Assembly (NCBI GenBank): GCA_013695295.1
Contig: JACDAS010000269.1
Location: forward strand, 1 to 13,617
Source: Actinomycetota bacterium
GTDB lineage: Bacteria; Actinomycetota; Thermoleophilia; Gaiellales; Gaiellaceae
Direction: 5' to 3'
DNA: 13,617 nucleotides
The translations under genes and the position numbers were made by a program. How positions within the stretch are numbered: the first letter of the stretch is position 1; each line of letters opens with the position of its first letter. The notes beneath the pieces were generated by a model. That model saw only the letters and a program-made list of their open reading frames with translations, was not told the origin of the DNA and searched no databases. Of the stretch, positions 7,089-13,496 are shown piece after piece.

Positions 7089-7123
7089 GAGCGGAGGCGT
7101 CCGTCCTGCGGGCGCCTCCGCTC
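7089..7123 (+). terminator. Strong intercistronic hairpin (attenuator or mRNA-stabilising stem)
   Basis: GAGCGGAGGCG (7089-7099) pairs perfectly with CGCCTCCGCTC (7113-7123). A G-U wobble and a further CCG/CGG pairing inside extend the stem to about 15 bp around a five-base loop. No T-tract follows, so it is not a classical intrinsic terminator. Its place 16 bp after the binding-protein stop and 25 bp before the ATPase start suggests it lowers transcription into, or protects mRNA upstream of, the ATPase and permease genes. Confidence 0.65.
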
Positions 7124-7148
7124 GTGACTGTGGTATGAGACACCGCCC

Positions 7149-7934
7149 GTGAGCGACCACCCCCTTCTCGAGCTTCGCGGCGTCTCCAAGTCGTTCGGCT
7201 CGGTGCAGGCCCTGACCGACGTCGACTTCGAGGTCCGCGCGGGGGAGGTGATGGCGCTCGTCGGCGACAACGGCGCCGGAAAGTCGACGCTGATCAAGTG
7301 CGTCGCCGGCATCCACGGGATGGACGACGGCCAGCTCCTCTTCGACGGCAGTCCCGCGACGATCCACGGCCCGAAGGACGCCGCGAAGCTCGGGATCGAG
7401 ATCGTCTACCAGGATCTCGCGCTCTGCGACAACCTCGACGTCGTCCAGAACATGTACCTCGGCCGTGAGGAGCGCAACTGGTTCCACCGGCTGCGCGAGT
7501 CGCCCATGGAGGCGAAGACGAGCGAGACGCTGAGATCCCTGGCGGTCACGACGATCCGGTCGATCCGCCAGCCGGTCGCGACGCTCTCCGGCGGCCAGCG
7601 CCAGTCGGTCGCCGTCGCCCGCGCCGTGATGTGGAACTCGCAGCTCGTGATCCTGGACGAGCCGACCGCGGCGCTCGGCGTCTCGCAGACCGAGCAGGTG
7701 CTGGAGCTCGTCAAGCGGCTCGCCGAGCAGGGTCTCGCGGTCGTGCTGATCTCGCACAACCTGCACGACATCTTCGAGGTCGCCACCCGCATCACGGTGC
7801 TGCGGCTCGGCCGCGACATCGGCGTCTACGAGCGCGCGACGACGACGCAGGAGGAGGTCGTGCACGCGATCACCGCCGGCATCCCCACGAAGGTCGCAGG
7901 GATCGCGGGCACCGGGAACGGGGCTCCGGCATGA
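7149..7934 (+). CDS. Sugar ABC transporter ATP-binding protein, single-domain (FrcA-like)
   Basis: This 261-residue cytosolic ATPase energises the sugar importer. All ABC motifs are intact: Walker A GDNGAGKST at 39-47, Q-loop Q88, signature LSGGQRQ at 146-152, Walker B VILDEP with D170-E171, and switch histidine H203 (LISH). It has only one nucleotide-binding domain. Many CUT2 importers (RbsA, XylG) use a duplicated ATPase of about 500 residues, while the fructose-type FrcA is single like this one, so a homodimer is expected. The start is GTG 7149, with no clear ribosome binding site. Its stop overlaps the permease start by ATGA (7931-7934), indicating coupled translation. Confidence 0.93.
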   Translation: MSDHPLLELRGVSKSFGSVQALTDVDFEVRAGEVMALVGDNGAGKSTLIKCVAGIHGMDDGQLLFDGSPATIHGPKDAAKLGIEIVYQDLALCDNLDVVQNMYLGREERNWFHRLRESPMEAKTSETLRSLAVTTIRSIRQPVATLSGGQRQSVAVARAVMWNSQLVILDEPTAALGVSQTEQVLELVKRLAEQGLAVVLISHNLHDIFEVATRITVLRLGRDIGVYERATTTQEEVVHAITAGIPTKVAGIAGTGNGAPA

Positions 7935-9145
7935 GCGCCGGGGCCGCCGCGTTCTCGGTCGAGCCCGAGCCGCAGAGCTACGCGGAAAGGCTCCGCACCA
8001 ACGTCCGTACCGGAAATCTCGGGAGCACGCCGGTCCTGGTCGCGCTCGGGCTCGTCGTCCTCTACTTCGGCTTGACGGCCGACAACTTCTTTACCCCGCT
8101 CAACTTCTCGAACCTGATCGGGCAGATGACCGGCACGTGCCTGCTGGCCTACGGCGTCGTCTTCGTCCTGTTGATCGGCGAGATCGACCTGTCGATCGGA
8201 TTCGTCAGCGGCGTCGGCGGCATGATCGCAGCGCTGCTGCAGCAACCGGACCCGCTCGGCCCGGGTCTGCCGGGCTGGCTCTGCATCGTGATCGCGCTCG
8301 CGTGCACGACCGCCATCGGCCTGTTCCAGGGTTCGATCGTGGCCCTGATCCTGGTGCCGTCGTTCGTCGTCACCCTCGCCGGGCTCCTGATCTGGCAGGG
8401 CCTGATCCAGCTCGAGCTGCCGGGTGTGGTCACGATCCAGGACAACACGATCAACAACGTCTACGGCTACTTCTTCTCCGACACGGGGGGCTGGATCATC
8501 GGCGTCGCCGTCAGCGCCGTCTACGTGGCCCTGACGCTCGGCGGCGTGCTCGCCGGCCGGCGGCACGGCATCGCGATCCGCGACCCGGCACTGCTCGCCG
8601 GCAGGCTGATCGCCATCCCCGCGATCACACTTCTGACCGTCTCGATCTGCAACAAGGACCGCGGCGTCCCGTTCGCGCTGCTGCTCGTCGTCGTCATGCT
8701 CCTCGTCCTGACCTTTCTCGCCAAGCGGACGACCTTCGGCCGGCACGTCTACGCCGTCGGCGGGAACGCGGAAGCCGCGCGGAGGGCCGGGATCAACGTC
8801 GCGCGGATCAGGATCCTCGTGTTCATGATCTCCGGCTTCATGGCCGGCCTCGGCGGCGTCGTCCTCGCCTCCCGGCTCCAGAGCGTCGACCTGAACGCGG
8901 GCGGCAGCACGCTCCTGATCGACGCGATCGCGGCCGCCGTGATCGGCGGCACCAGCCTGTTCGGCGGGCGCGGCGAGATCCGGAACGCGCTGATCGGCGC
9001 TGCTCTGATCGCGACGATCGCGAACGGGATGAACACGAAGGGCTGGGAGAACGCGATCATCTACGTCGTGACGGGTGGGATCCTCCTCCTGGCCGTCACC
9101 TTCGACACGATCGTCCGCCGGATTCAGATCAAGGCAGGGCGGTGA
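7931..9145 (+). CDS. Sugar ABC transporter permease, XylH/RbsC-like (CUT2, BPD_transp_2)
   Basis: This 404-residue integral membrane subunit forms the import channel. After a roughly 30-residue cytosolic N-terminus it has about ten hydrophobic segments. Family markers are the GEIDLSIG loop, the GGNAEAARRAGI coupling motif that contacts the ATPase, and AAAVIGGTSLFGGRG near the C-terminus. Length and motifs match xylose-type permeases. The ATG at 7931 overlaps the ATPase stop. The last 17 bp (9129-9145) are shared with the 3' end of the opposite-strand FG-GAP gene. No second permease gene is present, so a homodimeric channel is expected. Confidence 0.93.
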   Translation: MSAGAAAFSVEPEPQSYAERLRTNVRTGNLGSTPVLVALGLVVLYFGLTADNFFTPLNFSNLIGQMTGTCLLAYGVVFVLLIGEIDLSIGFVSGVGGMIAALLQQPDPLGPGLPGWLCIVIALACTTAIGLFQGSIVALILVPSFVVTLAGLLIWQGLIQLELPGVVTIQDNTINNVYGYFFSDTGGWIIGVAVSAVYVALTLGGVLAGRRHGIAIRDPALLAGRLIAIPAITLLTVSICNKDRGVPFALLLVVVMLLVLTFLAKRTTFGRHVYAVGGNAEAARRAGINVARIRILVFMISGFMAGLGGVVLASRLQSVDLNAGGSTLLIDAIAAAVIGGTSLFGGRGEIRNALIGAALIATIANGMNTKGWENAIIYVVTGGILLLAVTFDTIVRRIQIKAGR

Positions 9146-12100
9146 CGATTCGGTCGACCCCGACGTCCCGGAGTCGGGTCACCCTGCCTCCCGGGTAGCG
9201 GACGCGCAGCTCCGCGACGGTCCCGGCGGCGCCGAGCCCGAAGTGGACACGGGGATCTTCGGAGGAGAGGTAGCTGCTGCCGGCATGCACCTCGCGCACC
9301 AGCTTCCGGCCGCCGGGGAGGACAGCCGTCACGACCGCACCGGGCGCGAAGCGCGGCAGCCGCACCTCGAGCCAGTGGCCCTTCCCACCGGAGCTCCGCA
9401 GCAGCATCAGCTGGCCGCCGACGGAATTGACCGCAAGGTCGACGTGCCCGTCGTTGTCGTAGTCGGCGGCCGCGAGACCGCGGCCGTTGACGCGGGGAAG
9501 TCTCGCGGCGCCGGCGGAGCGGCCGACCTCGGCGAAGCCTCCGGGGGTCTTGCCGACGACCTCGATTCGCCCGGCGTCCCGGTTCAGGTTCTTGACCGGG
9601 ATGTCGCCGTTCGTGAGCGCGAGCTCGAGGTTCCCGTCCAGGTCGAGGTCGACCCACGACACGCCCCAGCCGGTGCCGTTCGTGCCGAAGGCGGGCGTGA
9701 ACGCGGAGCGCGCATCGACGAAACCACCTCGGGTGGTCCGGTAGGCGGCGTGCTTCTGGCCGCGCGTGTTGCTGACGAACAGGTCGGGCCGGCCGTCGCC
9801 GCTGTAGTCGGCGCTCGCGACCCCCATCCCGGCATTCGGATCGGCGACACGCGAGCGCCGGGCTCGCTCGACCAGCCGGAAGCCGAGCGGCCCGCCCGGG
9901 AGGTTCAGGTAGAGGCGGTTGGGATCCTCGTCGTTTGCGACGTAGAGGTCGAGTCGGCCGTCGGCGTTCGCGTCAGTGAACACGGCGCCGAGGCTGTGGT
10001 CGAAGGGCTGCGGGTCGAGCCCTGCCAGCGCTCCGACCTCGCGGAACCTGCGGTTGCCCTCGTTCAGGAAGAGCAGGTCGCGGACGCCGAGGTGGTTCGT
10101 CGGGAAGCCGCGGTCGGAGCCCGGAATCTCGCCGTGGGCTTCCGTGTACCCGCTGACGAAGAGATCGGGTCGATCGTCTCCGTCGACGTCGGCGACCGCC
10201 GCCCCCGCGTGCCAGCCGAAGGAGACGACGCCTGCCGCCCGTGCTCCCTCGCCGAACGTCCCGTCGCCGTTGTTCCAGAGCAGGGCGTCGTTCGCGGCCG
10301 TGGTCACGAAGAGGTCGGTATGCCCGTCTGCGTCCAGGTCGGCCGCCACGCAGCCCTCGCCGCGCAGCCGGCGTCCGGCCCCCGAGCGGACGGAGACGTC
10401 GACGAAGCGGCCGTGGACGTTGCGGAAGAGTGCGCTCCGCGGCAGCCCGCCGCGCTTGTCCCACAGTCCGATGTCCGCGTCGGCGTACGAGTTGACTGCG
10501 AAGAGGTCGAGCCAGCCGTCGCCGTCGTAGTCGAGCCAGCAGACGCCGCCGCCCATCATCGCGGCCGGATCGTTCGACACGCCGAAGCGGAAGGCGCCGT
10601 GACGGAAGTCGAGCCCGACCTTCCGGGCGACGTCGGTCAGGCCGAAGGTCGCCGCAGCGGTCCGGCTCACGGGCACGGCCGCCGTCCGGCGCACGCGACT
10701 GACGAGGTACCGCGCGCCGCCCGGCGAGAGCTCGACCGCCTGACGGAACGAGGCGGGCTTCGCGCGCCGGACGATCCGCGCTTGCGGCCCGGCGTACACC
10801 GTCACCTGCCGGGTTCCGGCGAGAGCCGCGACCGCGATCGGCGGGCCCTGACCCTCGCCGGCCTCGAGCCAGAGGCCCACCCGGTCGACCCGGTACGCGG
10901 GTACGGCGATCGGACGGCGGGCGGCCGCCCGGATCTGCTTCTGGAGCGCGGCGAGCCGGTCGCCGTCGGCGCCGCGCTCGAGGGCGCGGGCGTCGCGCGC
11001 CTTCAGCGCCTCCGTCTCGACCCGGAGGTCGGCAACGAGGTCGGCGGCGATCCGGCGCGCGGTTCGCCGGTCGAGCTTCGAGCTGACGCCCTTCGAGGGC
11101 CCGATCGCGATCTGTGGGAGCCGGCCCGTGCCGCTGAGCGGCGGGGCGACGATCCGGTCCGGCCTCGCCGGGATGCCAGCGGCGACGAGCAGGCTCGCGT
11201 ACGCGGCGAGCGCCGCGACGCCAGCGATCGCCAGCCGGCGGGGACCCAGACGGAGTGCCGGCAGGACCCCGAGGAGCGGCCGGGCGAGGCAGACGATCGC
11301 GAGCGCCCCCAGCACGACCACCTTCGTCGCGAACTCGGTCCGCTGCGGCGCGATCAGGATCGCCGCCAGCAGCGCCACCGCGACCGCGTACCCGATCCGC
11401 GCCCCGCGGCCGCGAGGGATCGTCTTCGGGTCGGTGATCATGAAGAAGAGAAAGACCAGGATCTCCGGCGAGGAGACCAGCACCCACCAGAAGTAGCCGC
11501 CGGTGATCGGTCCCAGGTGCCAGCGCGCGGTCATCGCGTGCCCGGTCGCCGCGAGCACGCCAATCGCCGCGGCGAACGCGAGCCAGAATGCGAGCGCGAT
11601 CTCGAGGAGCCGCAGCCGCAGGAGAATCGCGAGCCCGCCCGCCACGATGATCCCGAGGGCGAGCGCCATCCACGCGTTCATCGGCGCCCACCAGAAGTCG
11701 AGCGGCTCGGCGCGGCCGCTGCCCAGCACGAGAAAGCACGCGACGAGGCCGATGTTCGACGGGTTGAAGACGTGCCGGCCCCGCAGCCGGAGCAGGTGCT
11801 TCGAGAGCAGCGAGACCGCGGCGACCGCCGCGAAGATCCAAGCCCCGTGCAGGCTCCACCAGTCGCCGTGCTCGGTTCCCGGGACCCGCAGGATGAACGC
11901 GACGCCGTTGCCGGTCAGGAGCGCGCTCGCCGGCCACATGATCACCCGCTGCCGGCGGAAGGCGATCCCCACCTCCAGGACCGCGCACGTCAGCAGGGAG
12001 ACGAGGATCTGGGCGATCGAGAGCCGGAAGTCGAACGCGACCTGCCCGAGCACCTGGAGCGACACGATCACGGCCGCGAGGTGCAGGCGCGGGTCGCGCA

Positions 12101-12182
12101 GGGTCGGCAGGAGGACGGGGTAGCGCGTGCCCCGGATCAGCAGCGACGGGCGGCCGGCGAAGGCGACGGCCGGCGCACTCAT
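9129..12182 (-). CDS. UnbU/UnbV-like fusion: NqrB/RnfD-like membrane domain + FG-GAP propeller + ASPIC/UnbV domain
   Basis: This 1017-residue protein has three parts. Residues about 30-335 form a polytopic membrane domain with HVFNPSN at 137-143 and FFMITDPKTIP at 246-256, both like NqrB/RnfD electron-transport subunits. I could not find their covalent-flavin threonine motif, so redox function is unproven. Residues 340-510 are a charged linker region. Residues 540-930 carry seven calcium-loop repeats of the DxDxDG type, starting at D551, D615, D665, D737, D792, D845 and D907; this predicts a seven-bladed FG-GAP/VCBS propeller, presumably outside the cell. Residues 935-1017 match the ASPIC/UnbV domain (VREVHAGSSYLSSEDPRVHFGLG). 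From memory, UnbU and UnbV are separate proteins of enediyne clusters; here similar parts are fused, with no polyketide synthase nearby. ATG 12182 has GAGGGA just upstream. No function is assigned. Confidence 0.85.
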   Translation of the reverse strand: MSAPAVAFAGRPSLLIRGTRYPVLLPTLRDPRLHLAAVIVSLQVLGQVAFDFRLSIAQILVSLLTCAVLEVGIAFRRQRVIMWPASALLTGNGVAFILRVPGTEHGDWWSLHGAWIFAAVAAVSLLSKHLLRLRGRHVFNPSNIGLVACFLVLGSGRAEPLDFWWAPMNAWMALALGIIVAGGLAILLRLRLLEIALAFWLAFAAAIGVLAATGHAMTARWHLGPITGGYFWWVLVSSPEILVFLFFMITDPKTIPRGRGARIGYAVAVALLAAILIAPQRTEFATKVVVLGALAIVCLARPLLGVLPALRLGPRRLAIAGVAALAAYASLLVAAGIPARPDRIVAPPLSGTGRLPQIAIGPSKGVSSKLDRRTARRIAADLVADLRVETEALKARDARALERGADGDRLAALQKQIRAAARRPIAVPAYRVDRVGLWLEAGEGQGPPIAVAALAGTRQVTVYAGPQARIVRRAKPASFRQAVELSPGGARYLVSRVRRTAAVPVSRTAAATFGLTDVARKVGLDFRHGAFRFGVSNDPAAMMGGGVCWLDYDGDGWLDLFAVNSYADADIGLWDKRGGLPRSALFRNVHGRFVDVSVRSGAGRRLRGEGCVAADLDADGHTDLFVTTAANDALLWNNGDGTFGEGARAAGVVSFGWHAGAAVADVDGDDRPDLFVSGYTEAHGEIPGSDRGFPTNHLGVRDLLFLNEGNRRFREVGALAGLDPQPFDHSLGAVFTDANADGRLDLYVANDEDPNRLYLNLPGGPLGFRLVERARRSRVADPNAGMGVASADYSGDGRPDLFVSNTRGQKHAAYRTTRGGFVDARSAFTPAFGTNGTGWGVSWVDLDLDGNLELALTNGDIPVKNLNRDAGRIEVVGKTPGGFAEVGRSAGAARLPRVNGRGLAAADYDNDGHVDLAVNSVGGQLMLLRSSGGKGHWLEVRLPRFAPGAVVTAVLPGGRKLVREVHAGSSYLSSEDPRVHFGLGAAGTVAELRVRYPGGRVTRLRDVGVDRIVTALP

Positions 12183-12205
12183 GAGTCCCTCGTCGCTCGC
12201 ACGGT

Positions 12206-12211
12206 TACGCT
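12206..12211 (+). promoter_or_regulatory. Candidate -10 element for a leaderless CMD/AhpD-like pair
   Basis: TACGCT fits TANNNT and ends nine bases before GTG 12221, which has no Shine-Dalgarno sequence. That spacing is typical of leaderless actinobacterial transcripts. The whole divergent gap to the opposite-strand gene is only 38 bp. No -35 is evident. Confidence 0.3.
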
Positions 12212-12220
12212 CCCCTCATC

Positions 12221-12466
12221 GTGACGCGCTACGACCAGCTTGTCACGCGACTACGAGCCGCCGCGCAGCCGGAGCGGCCGGCTCCGCCCGCGTTCGGTCC
12301 CTACCTCGAGCGGGTCCGTTGCCGCGCCTACTCCACCACCGACGCCGACGTCCAGTCGCTCAAGGACGCGGGCTTCACCGAAGACGAGATCTTCGAGCAG
12401 ACGGTTTCCGCCGCCGTCGCGGCGGGGCTCGAGCGCCTGGATGCGGGCCTCGGGACATTACGGTGA
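12221..12466 (+). CDS. Small CMD/AhpD-like protein lacking the CxxC motif
   Basis: This is an 81-residue protein. Its second half (TDADVQSLKDAGFTEDEIFE, then TVSAAVAAGLERLDAGL) has the helical pattern of the carboxymuconolactone decarboxylase/AhpD fold, in particular the helix pair that normally follows the redox motif. It has no CxxC; its only cysteine is in VRCRAY. It may be a partner or scaffold subunit of the next gene product, since CMD-fold proteins are oligomeric, but that is inference. The start is GTG 12221. Its stop overlaps the next start as GTGA (12463-12466), so the two are translationally coupled. A stand-alone catalytic role seems unlikely. Confidence 0.75.
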   Translation: MTRYDQLVTRLRAAAQPERPAPPAFGPYLERVRCRAYSTTDADVQSLKDAGFTEDEIFEQTVSAAVAAGLERLDAGLGTLR

Positions 12467-13053
12467 GACTTGCGTGCGTGGAGCGCGGCCACGAGGCCCG
12501 GGAGGCGCGGGCGCTCGACCTGGTGCGCGAGCAGCGCGGCGCCGAGCCGCCCGACGTGCTGAAGACCCTCCACTACCGACCGGAGCTCTTCGGCCGCCCC
12601 TTCTCGGAGACGCTCGACCTGGCGATGCGCGGCCCGTCCGACTGGAGCGCCGGCGAGCGGGAGCTCTTCGCCGCCTTCGTCTCCTCTCTCAATCAGTGCC
12701 CCTTCTGAACGGGTTCCCACGGCGCGGTCGCGTCGTACGCGCTCGGTGAGGAGGTCTGGCGGGGGGTCGAGCGCGACTGGCGCACGGCGCCGGTCGACGG
12801 GCGCCTGCGGGCGACGCTCGGCTTCCTGGAGACACTGACGCTGCGGCCGGCGGAGCTGACCCGCGCCGACGCAGAGGCGGTGCTCGCGGCCGGTGTCGGC
12901 CGGGAGGCGCTGATCGACGCGATCCACGTCGGCGCCCTCTTCGCCATGATCGTCCGCCTGGCCGACTCGCTCGGCTTCGACGTCCCTCCGCAGGAGGCCT
13001 TCGCCGCGCGGGCGGGGGCGATGCTCGAGTCAGGCTATGCGCTAACGCCGTGA
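12463..13053 (+). CDS. AhpD-family (peroxidase-related) selenoprotein with CxxU redox motif
   Basis: Read through the in-frame TGA at 12706-12708, this gene encodes 196 residues of the AhpD/CMD alkylhydroperoxidase-related family. The redox motif reads NQCPF-U-TGSH: C79 and U82 take the places of the CxxC pair, H86 is the conserved histidine four residues on, and E67 lies 12 residues before C79, matching the Glu-Cys-Cys-His spacing of mycobacterial AhpD (E118, C130, C133, H137). After the TGA the same frame stays open for 114 codons with unchanged G/C-ending codon use. It ends in a normal family C-terminus (GFDVPPQEAFAARAGAMLESGY). The start is GTG 12463, overlapping the previous stop. The N-terminus RLACVERGH is family-like. 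The expected role is thiol/selenol-dependent reduction of peroxides or a related redox reaction in the cytosol. The alternative is a TGC-to-TGA nonsense mutation or sequencing error, which would have hit the catalytic cysteine by chance. Confidence 0.85.
12725..12745 (+). promoter_or_regulatory. Candidate bacterial SECIS element downstream of the TGA
   Basis: In the mRNA, CGCGU (12729-12733) pairs with ACGCG (12737-12741) around a three-base CGU loop. A mismatch, a G-U wobble and two G-C pairs extend the stem to 12725-12745. The loop begins 25 bases after the UGA and has G in its second position, within the published bacterial SECIS model (G in the first two loop bases, 16-37 bases from UGA). 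An alternative fold, GCGCG (12722-12726) with CGCGC (12738-12742), has an 11-base loop starting with G. GC-rich sequence pairs easily, so this is supportive, not decisive. Confidence 0.55.
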
Positions 13054-13087
13054 ACGAGGCCGCTGCACGCGCCGCCGCTCTCCGCGG

Positions 13088-13318
13088 TCAGTCCACGTCT
13101 GCGCGGCGGTAGCGCACCGTCGCGGCCAGCCAGCCTGCGACCGCGACTATGGGCAGGACGAGGAGCGAGGCGACGACGGACCGCCCGTCGAGCGGAACCT
13201 CGACGCCTGGCGCAGTGGAGACGATCGAACGCGCCCAGCTCGTCACCGTGAAGCGTGCGGTGCCCTCCGATGCGTGCGCCGCGGCGTTCTCCCAGAGGAC
13301 CCCGCGCGCCGAGACGAC
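13088..13318 (-). pseudogene. Probable remnant: C-terminal end of a membrane protein
   Basis: Minus-strand translation ends with a coding-like stretch: TVTSWARSIVST, then VPLDGRSVVASLLVLPIVAV with one clear transmembrane helix, then VRYRRADVD and a TGA stop at 13088-13090. It resembles the end of an ABC-2-type or other permease, but the family is not recognised. Upstream the frame loses coding character, passes a 10-bp tandem duplication and meets an in-frame TAG at 13394-13396. No start codon in a sensible position gives a complete gene. I read it as a decayed or truncated gene. It is convergent with the selenoprotein gene, 34 bp away. The rest of the 13054-13496 stretch shows nothing else I can support. 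Confidence 0.4.
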
Positions 13319-13336
13319 GCCGGGCGACGCCGGGCG
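13317..13336. repeat. 10-bp perfect tandem duplication
   Basis: ACGCCGGGCG occurs twice in direct tandem. It lies where the coding character of the minus-strand membrane-protein remnant fades, so it may mark a small duplication linked to its decay. Confidence 0.5.
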
Positions 13337-13496
13337 AGTGTGCGCTGAGCAAACGTTCTCGGGGCCCTGTGGCGACCGACTCGACCCTACCCGCTACTCG
13401 GCAGCGATCGGGCACTCGCAGGCCGCGCCACCCACGCCGAGCGCTCTCGTGCGGCCTCCGCGAGGGGCCGCGGCTCCGCCCTGCGCCTCCCGGCGC

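Noticed and set aside
5970..7865. A 631-codon minus-strand open frame opposite the binding-protein and ATPase genes
   Set aside because: It is antisense to two genes with complete family motifs and shows no domain of its own; long antisense frames are expected at this GC content.
9129..12182. Part of an enediyne biosynthetic cluster
   Set aside because: Only UnbU/UnbV-like domains are present; there is no enediyne polyketide synthase, thioesterase or other cassette gene in the window.
12177..12186. 10-bp palindrome ACTCATGAGT at the start codon of the FG-GAP gene
   Set aside because: Short, overlaps the start codon, and has no second copy; probably chance.
9075..12224. A 1049-codon open frame on the plus strand across the FG-GAP gene, plus a 671-codon minus-strand frame at 9973-11988
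   Set aside because: Both are shadows of the minus-strand UnbU/UnbV-like gene; their translations are Arg/Ala/Gly/Asp-rich without domains, while the chosen frame has clear FG-GAP and ASPIC motifs.
12127..12708. A 193-codon frame ending at the TGA, treated as a complete gene
   Set aside because: Its upstream half overlaps the small CMD gene and the start of the opposite gene; the family N-terminus begins at GTG 12463, and the protein continues beyond the TGA.
12221..13053. Carboxymuconolactone decarboxylase activity (aromatic degradation)
   Set aside because: The CMD Pfam name covers AhpD-like redox proteins; the CxxU motif with its Glu and His points to peroxide/thiol chemistry and no aromatic-pathway genes are nearby.
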